Source: Phyllostachys edulis (Eukaryota; Streptophyta; Magnoliopsida; Poales; Poaceae). Taken from it: a stretch of DNA of 64,000 nucleotides. Where the stretch lies: NCBI GenBank assembly GCA_036346405.1, contig CM070548.1, positions 66,054,877 to 66,118,876 of the forward strand, written 5' to 3'. Under the pieces are notes generated by a model. The model made no database searches and had not been told where the DNA came from. It worked only from the letters and a program-made list of their open reading frames with translations. The position numbers were made by a program, and so were the translations under genes. Positions 34,770 through 46,130 of the stretch are shown piece by piece. Every line of letters starts with the position of its first letter. Position 1 is the first letter of the stretch.

Positions 34770-36204
34770 AGAAGCATCGCAATAGATATCGAAGCTTCGG
34801 TGGACGTCGGGAAGAACAAGAACTGGAGCTGTGGTTAATCTCTTCTTTAGTTCTTGAAAACTCTTCTCACAATCAGTGGACCGCACATACTTCTTGTCCT
34901 TCTTGAGCAATTCTGTCATTGGCTTTGTAATCTTGGAGAAGTTCTCAATAAAGTGACGATAGTATCCCGCTAAACCGAGAAAACTCCTCACGTCAGTCAC
35001 TGACTTGGGCTGACCCCATGAGAGCACATCACTGATCTTGCTAGGATCCACGGCTATTCCTTCAGCTGAAAGAACATGGCCCAAGAATGCCACTTCCTTC
35101 AACCAAAACTCGCACTTGCTGAACTTCGCATAGAGTTGATGTTCGCATGATTTTCCCAACACTAACCGGTGTTGACATGCTCATCATCATTCTTTGAGTA
35201 GATGAGGATATCATCAATAAAGACCACCACAAACTTGTCCAAATACTCCATGAATACCATATTCATAAGATTCATGAAAAGAGCAGGAGCATTCGTCAAG
35301 CCGAAAGACATGACTGTACATTCGTACAATCCGTAGCGAGTAGAGAAAGCCGTCTTCGGAATATCTTCAGGCCTACTTCGGACTTGATGGTAGCCCAATC
35401 TTAGGTCAATCTTGGAGAATACCTGAGTGCTGGTCAATTGATCGAAAAGTTCGTCAATCCGACTCAACGGGTACTTGTTCTTCACCGTCACAGCATTCAA
35501 CGGACGGTAATCAACGCACAAACACAGAGTCTTGTCTTTCTTCTTCACAAAGATTGCAGGACAGCCCCACGGTGATGAGCTTGGGCGGATGAAACCCTTC
35601 TCTTGAAGCTCACCAAGTTGCTTCTTCAACTCCTCCAGTTCATTCGGAGGCATCCAATACGGCCTCCTTGAAATCGGGGTGGTACCGGGTAGCAACTCGA
35701 TGACGAATTCAATATCTCTGACTGGAGGCATCCCAGACAATTCTTTGGGAAAAACATCCACAAAGCCACACACCACTAGGAATTCATGAATCTCCAAAGC
35801 CGGCTTCGCTTCAAGTGCATAAAGATGTGGTTCTTGCAGCTTCGGAGAAATTCCAACTTGCTCGCCGGATGGACTTGTGAGGGAGATGAATTTTCTGGCA
35901 CAATCGATTTGTCCCAAGTATTGGGACAGCCAATCCATGCCAAGTATCACATCCAAACTCGCTGAATTGAGGAGAATAAGATTTGCCAAAAATCCCACTC
36001 CTCCAATCTCAATAGAAACATCCCGACATTCATTTTCAGCCCTCATTATCGACCCCGGAGAATGAATAATCAAAGGAACATGCACAGGAACAATTTGAAG
36101 ATCACTAAGTGCAGCAAAAGACTTTGATATAAATGAATGAGAAGCTCCAGAATCGAATAAAATGGTAGCTGGTTGGGAGTTGACAAGAAGCGTACCCAAC
36201 ACGA
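34767..36204 (-). pseudogene. pol: B protease and reverse transcriptase
   Basis: Minus strand. 36202-35162 is open for 346 codons: protease active site ILFDSGASHSFISKSFA, VILGMDWL, then RT motifs FVDVFPKELSGMPP, GFIRPSSSPWGCPAIFV, LCVDYRPLNAVTVKNKYP, FSKIDLRLGYHQVRS, VMSFGLTNAPALF and catalytic FIDD (VVFIDDILIYS). A frameshift at about 35162, inside the region HVNTGxVLGKSCEHQLYAKF, moves the frame to 35162-34767, which holds KCEFWLKEVAFLGHVLS, LGLAGYYRHFIENFS and the start of RNase H (YCDAS). Apart from that shift the domain is well kept. Confidence 0.88.
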
Positions 36205-37333
36205 CGTCGGGTGCCTCCTGAGCTTCCTCGGCCGAGATATGGTTGACTCGGCCGCTGCCCGCATTTTGGGCCTTCTGAGTAGCCTTCTGATCCTGGCCAT
36301 TTCCTTGCCCGCGTCCTCCATTAGGACGAGGGGCCGCTCCAATCTTCTTAGGGCAATGATTAGCATAATGCCCCTTGTTGTTGCAGAAGAAACAGGTGAC
36401 CTCAGCAGCCGGATTGCGGGGGCCTCCTTGCTATCTCGCTGGTGCACGTGGTTGAGACACGGCTTGCGGTGGGCGTGGTACAAACGCCAGTGCCCTCGGT
36501 GGTGGTGGAGTCTGAGAGTGATGCACCGGGGCTTGCCTGCCGTGAGAACGAGGAAAACTGGCCCTTGCTGATTTTTGGGCCTCCCACTTGCGCTTGCGAG
36601 AATCGCCTAGCGCCCTCCCCTTGTGCTCGACGACAATAGCCTTGTTGACCAACGTCTAGAAGTCGGGGAAGTCAACGATAGATAGCTTGTCCTAAAGCTC
36701 CTCAAACAAGCCATCCATGAACTTCTCCTGCTTAGCCTCATCAGTGGGCACGTCCTCAGGGGCGTACCGAGACAAATGGTTGAAATCATGGAGGTACTCA
36801 GTCACTGATCTGCGCCCTTGCTTGAGCACCGAGAACTCCTTCTTCTTCAGCTTCATCAATCCGGCGGGAACATGAGCCCAACGGTAGGCAGTGCGAAACT
36901 CCGCCCAAGTGATAGCCCGGCCCGCAGGCTGCATGACGAGGAAGTTCTCCCACCATGAAAGTGCTACCCCCTCCAGTTGATGGGAGGCGAAGAGTGCCTT
37001 CTCCTATTCTTGGCACTGAGCGACATCGAGCTTCTGCTCGACTAGACGCAACCAATCGTCTACGTCGATTGAATTCTCGGACCGCGAGAAGGTGGGTGGC
37101 TACGTGCGAAGGAACTCTGAGAGTCCTCCCCTCTGATGATGACCACCTCCCCCTCCTGATCCGAAGGCACCGGAAAGGTTGGAGGTATTCCGTGCAATCG
37201 CCTCTAGGATCCTTGTCTGATCCATGCGATTTTGCTCAATCTGAGCAAGAACCTCAGCCATGGTTGGAGGAGGCAGGAGCTCCTCATCCTGACCAGCTGG
37301 CTGACCCTGGCTGCTGTGAGTTCTTCTAGCCAT
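36205..37333 (-). pseudogene. gag: B gag, Tekay type, with several TAG stops
   Basis: Minus strand, starting at the ATG at 37333. The amino part has MAEVLAQIEQNRMDQTRILE and a glycine-rich stretch, then SEFLRT; a TAG at 37100-37102 follows. The capsid region continues (VDDWLRLVEQKLDVAQ, WWENFL, LMKKLKKEF-like, SVTEYLHDFNHLSRY). Further TAG codons are at 36692, 36656 (G has CAG here) and 36431. The CCHC zinc knuckle CFFCNNKGHYANHC is at about 36400-36360. Gag joins protease in frame through EEAQEAPDVVLG, with CAG at the place where G has TAG. Four nonsense codons but few indels suggest point-mutation decay. Confidence 0.82.
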
Positions 37334-38101
37334 CCTGTTTCATTGAGGCGGGTTAGCAACAAAAACCCTAAAACTAGAGGCGAAAGGTAGCAAAAGAAAA
37401 GCTATCGACTAGGGAAATGAGATAGTACCCTAACCCAATTACAACCATATAACCAGCAAGAAATGAACTCCAAACATTTGCAATAAGGCATAAGATCCAA
37501 TGCAAAACTCATAAGACATAAGATTCAACTTCTCGACGCGACTAACTCATATTGAATGAGCGAGTAATCGGTTTGAGAAGAAAATTTCAGAACACAACTC
37601 AAGTTCTAACGCCTATAAGGATCATGGTAAAAACCATCTAGGGTGTGTTAGACACTAGGTATCTAATATCACATCTTACCCTTTTAAACCCCACAAGTTT
37701 TAGTTGAATTATCCTCTCATTTTCAGCCCTAACGAAGAACAAGGTGCTTGCTGTCCAAAACTTATACTTGCTGTCCAGATTTTGTACCTAAGCTTCAAGC
37801 TGAATTTTCTAACTCCAAATGCTTCTAATCTTCACTAAAAGACAGCCAACACTTCATATCCTCAACACTCATTAAATCCCAAAACCGAATTTAAACGGTA
37901 ACAACTATCTTTTGAAAGAAGATGAGAGGAAACAACTTTTCAAATCTCAATCTAGAACAAGGTAAGATGAGCAATCTAAGATAGGTAAGGAGTAAAATCT
38001 GAGAACTTACTTAAGTTTTCATAAACCATTTGACATTTTGAAACTAAGTTTTTCAAAATATCCTAAGGACGACCAAGCTAGTGGTTTCTACGGTTAGTAT
38101 G
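37334..38101 (-). other. Leader of element B
   Basis: AT-rich stretch between the primer site and gag start on the minus strand. No gene or repeat seen. Confidence 0.5.
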
Positions 38102-38113
38102 GCTCTGATACCA
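38102..38113 (-). other. Primer binding site of element B
   Basis: The minus strand reads TGGTATCAGAGC five bases after the 5' LTR end, a perfect match to the Met-type site. Confidence 0.85.
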
Positions 38114-41100
38114 ACTTTTGTGAGAACCCGGGGTATTTAACTTGTAATACTTAACCATCAAATTGGTTCTAGCATTACAAATCAAATATCCCGACTCTCG
38201 GCGTATATGTACTTCCCAGAATTGCAGTACACACACCCCATACAAAAATTATGCATCAATTCCATTCAACACATAGAACCAAAGTACAACTAAGTAATTC
38301 AAAAGACATACAATATAGAGTTATTACAAAAGGGGCCGACCGGCCAAATAACAACTAAAGAGTCTTAAATAACAGCGGAAGCAAGGTGCCATAAGATGGC
38401 CATAAACAAAAGCCAATTAATGTGCCTTTAACCCACAAGGCAACCAACCGGGCCACCAACCTAGTTGTCGAAAACCACGCACATCTGCATAAAAGTGGAT
38501 CCTTGGGGATCAACTTCCTCCTTTGCAACAATTTATTAAGCAAAGCAAATGAGTACAAAAATGTACTCACAAGACTTACGTGTGAAATGTGAGCTGTATA
38601 AATAGCTACATGCAAGCTTATTTAAGTGGAGGAGGCTCTAGACTCATTTTCAGCATAAAGCAAGTTTTCATTTGCAATAATGTAATAGATTTAAAGCAGT
38701 TTTATAGTCTGTTTTCATTTGACAAAAATAGCGATATACAAGTAACAATAGTAACAAGACATCCTGGAAGTGGCTAACCCAATAGCCACCACAACAATAG
38801 CATGAATTCCCCATTCATACCACCCACATCAAGTTTTAATTAAATGTTACAGTCTAACTCTTGTAGAGACCTTACCAAGCATGTCCATAACCTAGGACGA
38901 GGCTATTCGAATAGTTTGAACCCTGCAGGGGTGTACCAATGTACCCACACGTCAGACCGCCTTTTTGCTTCTGGAATAAGCACACTACCTTTGGTATGCC
39001 GGCACGGCTAAGTCCTATGAGACATTTCCAATATTGTGCATTAACTACGAGTCGCCCATATGGAAGAAAGCCCCATACGTTGATGCAGAGTCATCAAAGA
39101 TGTTCACCTCCGTACAAAGGATGGTGCTCCTTGCAGTGGAGAAACTCCACTACTGCTCACCCAAAAGCCCACCATGCAACTCGGAGTTAACACACGCCAA
39201 AGTACTAAGTCAAGAGAGGTCTCATATCCCTCTCATGTGGTTAGCACGCAATAAGCGCTTGGCTTAGTGTCCAAGATGTTCGGTCCTTGTTGACCCGGGC
39301 ACCATTCCAGTCACACCATAAGATCACACCATCAACCACTGTACCCAAGTCTCAAACATTTCATTTTCATTTTCAGTTTTTGACTTTACAAAGTAACAAA
39401 GCACAAGGTGCTGAGCATAATGATAATAATAATTTTGTGTGATCAAGGTTATCGACTAAGTCGATAACCGCCTAATTCTACCGGTAGCTAAGCATTTCTA
39501 AGCATGACACCGTAAAGACAATAAAAGAGCATAATTAAATCACTGGGCTCTAATTCACCAGCGATATTAATAACTTATGTTTTGTGGCAGGGGATAACAA
39601 TTTAAGGGCAACCATGCAATAGGAATAGCTACATCTAATCGGGAAAATAAACTTTGACACAAAAGCATGCATACATACAATTTGTAAATAAAGTATTATA
39701 CTTGAAAGTAATGGGACATTTATGATCAAACTGCTTGCCTTGCTGAGGATAACTTTCTTGCTACAGAGGGTCACTTGCGCAATCAATAATTTCGTTGGAA
39801 CCTAGCGAAAGAAGTCAAAAGCACAATAAGAACGAAAAATACCGAAAAGACCCAAAAATTCAAAGTCATCCAAAAATCATTAAAAATTTACAGAAGGTAG
39901 AGCATGATTTTAGATGAATTTAGCAACAAGAATCAATTTATTTGGATGTTCTATGCAAAAGTTATGACAGTTTGAAAATCAGTTTTCTGGAAAATCCAAA
40001 TAAAATACTACCGGTTACTGTTCATCCAAAATAATTATTTTGGTGAAAATTTTCAGAAGGGTGGTGCACTTGAAATTTTTATGGTAGGCAGAGAACCACA
40101 TGAGATGAACAATGGAATTTGATTCACCTCATTTGGAGCTAAGATAAATTTTCTATGATTTTTCAAAGTTATGAAAGTAGTGCACAAGTTATATGTAAAA
40201 TAAGATTTTCAACAACAGTATCATGCTCACAACCTATTCTACAATAAACTACACTAACAGAGGACTCCTTCAAAGTTGAGTTTACTCAATTTGGAATTAC
40301 TGAGAAATACTTATGCATTTTTGAAGAGTGCAACAATAATACTAATTCTAAAGTAATTTTGCCAAAAGTGTTTTCTGTAACTGTAACAAGATTCAAACCA
40401 TTTTTATAATAAAGTACATTTAAAAAGGAAACTAAACAAATTTGAATCATAAATTTTGGAGCTAAAATGGATTAGTTATGTCATTTTGAAGTTTAGAGCA
40501 ATTTTCAGTTTACAAATAAAGCATTTCAGAAATCATATAAACACAAAATACTTTTTATACTCGGGCCAAGCTAGCCACGGTCACTGACCAGTGGGCCCTC
40601 TGAATAGTGCCCTTTCCATTTTAGTTTCTGAATTAAATCGCGGCCTGACATGTGGGGTCCACATGTCATACACTGGGTTCACAGAACAGTGCGTGGACTC
40701 TTGGTCCACAGCCGGTCTATGAGTTTATAACTGTGCACTTAAGCCCTTAGGCCCACCTATCATCCACTGCTAGCTATCATTTAACGCGGCTAAACACCTA
40801 GATTTCCGACAAAGATTGAGTCTTAACAGCTAAACAATGATTAGGCCTTAATGGCGCTGCTACGAGGATGGTCGAGAACAAACCCAGCTTCGGGCGTAGC
40901 TATGCGACCATGAAGTTTTGCGGTGTGTCGCCGTGAAAAGAACTCGGCAGCGATGGCCAAGCATGAAAATGGAACTAGCACGCTATTGTGCACCTGGAGG
41001 CACCGGCGGCGAGGTCGGAGGTGACCTGACGCGGCGGCGCGACGATGAGGGACGGAGTAGGAACTACGGGAAAACCGACAACCAAGCTACGACAATGCTA

Positions 41101-43499
41101 CACGTGAACTGTGAGGACCCCGGTTTATTAGGCTTGTAATACTTAGTCATCCATTGACCCTAGCATTACAAACGAAATAACCCGTGTCTTCGAGATATGT
41201 ATACTTCCTGTAAATGCAGATATACACCCCTATACAAAATCATGCATCAAGTTCATACAAGACATAGAACCAAGCACGGACTAGAATTAAAGACATACAT
41301 AATATAGAGAGAGTTATTACAAAAGGAAAGGCCAACCGGCCAAGATAACCCAGAAAAACTAAATAAACAGCGGAAGCAAAAGTGCCATAAGATGGCCATA
41401 AACAAAAGCCAATTAGTGTGCCTTTACCCACAAGGCAACCAACCGGACCGCCAAGCTAGTCGTCAAACCCGAAGCACATCTCACAAGAGTGAAGCCCTTG
41501 GGGCTCACCTTCTTTCTCTGCAACAAAGTTATTAAGCAAAGCAAATGAGTACAAAATGTACTACTTAAGGCGGACGTGTAATATAGCGTAACTATAGTTT
41601 AACTACATGCCGACTTTATTAAGTGGATGAGGCTTTGGACTTATTTTGGCATAAAGCAAGATTTCATTTGCAATATTTAAATAGATTCCAAAGCAATTTT
41701 GCAATTCATTTTACATTTACAAAAACAACGAGACAAGTAACATAATAACAATAGACAACAACAATCACGGAAGTGACTAACCCAATAGCCACCACAATAG
41801 CATGAACATCCATTCATACCAACCCATCAAGTTTTAATTAAATGTTGTAGTCTAGTTCTTGCACGACCTTACCAAGCATGTCCATAACCTAGGGCGAGGC
41901 TATTGAATAGTTTTAACCTGCGAGGGTGTACCAATGTACCCACACGCCCAGACAGCCTTTTAGCCACATGATTTAGCACACTTCCTTTGGTATGCCGCAC
42001 GGCTAAGTCCTCTGAGGCATTTCCAATGAATGATGCTAGTTAAGAGCCGCACACACCAAAGAGTAGGAGACTCGGCCCGGTAGAAGCAAGCTGAGGAGCT
42101 CTTCCTCTTATAAAAAGGGTTTCATCGTGACGACCCATAACTAACACCTCCCAAAGTACTTAGCCAAGAGGGTCCCATATCCCCTCGTGTGGTTAGCACG
42201 CATAAACGCTGCTTAGTGACACAAGTAACTTCGGTCCTTGGGGACCCGGCACCATTCCATTCACACCCAACATATCACACCAACATCCATTGTGCCCAAG
42301 TCAATACAGTTTTGTTTTCATTTTTGTTTTATTTGTTTACAAAGTAACAAAACACAAGATGGACAAAATGGAATAAAAATTTTAGTGTGATCAAGGTCAT
42401 CGACATAATGTCGGCAACCACCCATTTCTACCGTTATCTAAGCATTTCTAAGCATTATCAACGTAAACTACTAAGCGATAAGAGTCCATCCATCGAACTC
42501 TAAATCGCAGCAAGATAGTCCTAGGCTTAGTAGTAGAGAATGAACATTTACCTACAGAATATGCATCTATAGGATTACTAACGACATTTTAACACAAAGT
42601 AGCATGCATACATATAAGTGAAACAAAGTATTAAGCTTTAAAGTAATGGGACAATAATGGAATATGATCAAACTACTTGCCTTGCTGTGGCTGGTCACTA
42701 TGCTGCAGAGAAACACTCACGGGATCAACCCACTCGTCGGCACCTAATCGAAAAGGCGAAAAGAATCGATAAGAACGACGAAAACCACAAGGACAGCACA
42801 GCAAACAAACTCCAAATGCTCTGAAATTTCTACAGAAGCAAGAGGATGATTTTTAGGGAATTTAGCAACAAGAACAAATGGATTTGGATTCTCAATGCAA
42901 AAGATATGAGCAAAACAATTCTGCTCAGCCCTAAAAATACCAAACTGCCACTATTCACTAATTTAATTATTTGGCAACATTTTCTAGAAAGGTGGTGATA
43001 CTGAGATTTTTACTGTAAAACCAGCACCTCATGATATGAATAACACAATTGAGTTCATCTCATTTGGAGCTATTATGCATTTTCTATACTTTTTCAAAAA
43101 CAAGAACTTGAACAAAATTAAAATGCACAAGTAAGCTTTTTGAAAATAGTGACAAGTCTAAATCTTATTCTAACATTTAGTTTACTAACAGAGGAAGCCA
43201 ACAAAGTTGGATTCACTCAAAAAGGAGCTCTAGAGAATTACTTATGCATTTTACAAGTTAATTTGAATTTTTATTGCAACATTTAAAGTTAGTTTTGAAA
43301 ACTATTTGCAAATGCATGTTCTGGAGCTGAACTGAGCCCATAACCATTTTTAGATTAGAGCCCAATCCAAACCAGAGCTACAGAAATTTGAATCACCCTA
43401 TTTGGATTTAAATTGAATTAGTTATGCAATTTCAAAGTTCATACCTTTTTTAGTGCATAAAATAAGTGTTCTCTGGAATTTCTTAAAACCACAAAGGCG

Positions 43500-46130
43500 G
43501 GGAGGACATGAGCCATAGATTTTGAATCTAACGGCTCAAGACCTCCCAGTGATAATCTTGCCTGCAGCTCGAGAGTCCAGAGGACATGGGCCATGGATCT
43601 TGGATCCAACGGTCCTTGTCCTCCCAAAGAACGCCACACACGCTAAGCGAGAGAGGTCGTGGCCGTTGATGTCGCATCCAGCGGACCACAACACGGGAGG
43701 GAGGACCGGAGCAGCCCGAGATCTAGTGAGGAGGTCCTCAGCGGTGAGATCTTCCAAAGGAAGATCTAAACTATCAAGATCTCCCAAGGAAGATCTACAT
43801 CGTCAAGACCTCACGGGGGAGGTCCTAGGCAGTCCAGATTTTCAAGGGAGGACCTTAATGGTCCAGATCGTCAGGGGAGGACCTAAGCGGTGAGATGACC
43901 TCGAGGAGGTCCTCGCGGAGGTCTTAACGTCTCGAGACCTCTAGGGGGGGCTGGGCGGCTAAGATCTCACATGAGGAGGTCTGGGCGGTCAAGATCTCAT
44001 CGAGAGGAGGTCTTGACGGTCAAGACAATAACAAAGAGGTCTGGGCGGTTCAGATCCACTTGGGGTGGTCTGAGCGGCCAAGATCTAACAAAGGAGGTCC
44101 TAAACGCTAAAGATGACCTCGAGGAGGTCTTAAGCGGCTCAGATCTCCACTAGGAGGTCGGGACGATTAAGATTTACCCGAGGAGGTCCTAAAGGTTAAG
44201 AGGACCTCGGGAGGTCCTACGGTGGAGATCAACACGGGGAGGACTATGACGGACCACGATTCACGGGGAGGTCTGTCGACAACAACCGCAGGGGCGTCCC
44301 GTCAGACAAAACCACCAAGGCAATCCAAGGCTCGCCACGGCGTATGAGGACCTCATGGCGCCGACCAAGGACACCAAAGGTCGCAATAATGTTGCGCATG
44401 CAATGGGACCATTCCCAAAGGTGGGGTGGCCTGAGCAGCGATGAGCGAGAGATGGGCGGCGCAAACACACGACCAAGAGCATCACTAGAAATTAAAGCTC
44501 CGCAACCACATCTGGCGGTGCCCGGCTCTTAAGGACTACCGGGAGTTACAGGAGGTCTTGAAGGTGCTTGGGAAGGTTGGAGAAGAGGAGGACCGGCTGG
44601 TGAAGGCAGCGAGCTCCACGGCCAAGATCCAACTCGAAATTAAAGCGCCTGTGGAGGCGGATAAAATCACGTTACGGTGAGCACTTTGGGTGATGATGTG
44701 CTCAAAATGGAAGCAAAGAGAGGAGAGGAAGCCATTTGAGCACCTTGCCACCGAGAAGCTCCAAGTCGCTTCAATGGCGCCAAGGAGGCCAAAGTGGTTT
44801 GAGTTCCTCGAACCGAGAGTAAAAGCGGTGAGGTGTGGAAAAGAAGCCAATGAAGGCAATGGGGAGGTTTTATACCCCGGACATGGAGGTCGTGAGCCAA
44901 GGGTTAAGCTCATGGTGAGCTTAGCCCATGGCGCGGTCCATGGCCTGGACAAGACAATGGAGGTGAAGGGGCGGTCGGAGGCGGACCTAGGGCATGGCCT
45001 AGAGCATGGCCTAGGGCGGAAAGGCAGCATGCATTTAATGCGCCCGAACCTGAGCCATTGGGATTTGACAAGTCTGACCTCCTCGCTGCCATGGCGCCTT
45101 GGCAGCATCGAACAAGGAGATAAGCAGGACCTCATCTCATCCGTTGGATTAAAACACAGGAGGTCCTGACCCTAGATCGAAGCGGTGAGATTTAAGTGAG
45201 AAGGAGGAGGTCACGACCCTTGGATCGGGGCGGGGGAGGTCGTGACCTTTAGATCACCACCACGCCGATAAAGGAAAAGAGGAGGTCACAACCATTGGAT
45301 CTCCATCGCAGTTCTTGAAACGAGCAGGGAGATCGCGCGCAAAGGGATAAGAGGTCTGGCCATTGGATCTGAATCAAGGCGTGGACTGATAGGGAAGGTC
45401 TTAACGACGCGCACGATCTGACCATGCGAGGTGGAGGTCATGGCCTTTGGATTTCAATCAAGGCGGCGCAACAAATGGGGAGGTCTTGGTACATTGCACA
45501 CAAGACACATGGAGGTCGTGGTTGTTGGATCTGGATCAACGGCGCAACAAAGGAGAGGTCATGGCCATTGGATTTACATCAAGGCGCATAACACTAAGGG
45601 GAGGTCGTGGGCGTTAATCACGACCTTGAGGAGGTCGTGGCCATGAGATGTTGATCTAACGACAACGAATCGAGGGTGGAGGTCGTGGTACATTAGATCT
45701 GGATCTAACGACTCTGAGCTTCAGTCTTGGAGGTTGGGCATTACGCACAACCTGACGTAAAGAGACGGGAGGTCATAGCGGTTGGATCTTTATCCAGCGA
45801 CTCTGAGATGATAACGGAGGTCATGGCCATTAGATCTCCATCTAACGACTCACGACCTCACGCGGTGGGAGGTTTGATCGCTTGATGCAAAGAGGAGGTC
45901 ATGGCCATGGATCTTTGATCAATGGCACAAGACCTCACGAGGTGGAGGACTTAGGCGTTTGATAACGAGGGAGGTCATGGTCATTGGATCGATTCAACGC
46001 TATGACCTCGATGAGTGAGGAGGACCTCATTGAGTTGGTTGTGAAGGAGGTCGTGGTCATTAGATCTGGATCTAGCATTCACGACCTCCACAAGGTGGAA
46101 AAAGAGGTCACCGAGCCGAGGAGTGGGTTG
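43500..46130. repeat. Dispersed GGAGGTC/GAGATCT repeat field within C
   Basis: Irregular tandem units of roughly 35-70 bp, first of the type GGAGGTCTGGGCGGTCAAGAT and later of the type GGAGGTCGTGGCCATTGGAT. Open frames in the field (for example 43522-43893 and 44536-45135) follow the period and composition and are not annotated as genes. Confidence 0.75.
44866..44876 (-). promoter_or_regulatory. Candidate TATA box of solo LTR C
   Basis: Minus strand GGTATAAAACC, flanked by GC-rich sequence, about 1.8 kb into the LTR in its own orientation. The repeat field lies on both sides. Motif only. Confidence 0.5.

Noticed and set aside
36173..36571. 132-codon plus-strand ORF
   Set aside because: Shadow of the minus-strand gag and zinc-knuckle region of element B.
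44536..45135. 199-codon minus-strand ORF in C
   Set aside because: It follows the repeat field and base composition of the LTR, overlaps the TATA site and has long frames on the opposite strand.
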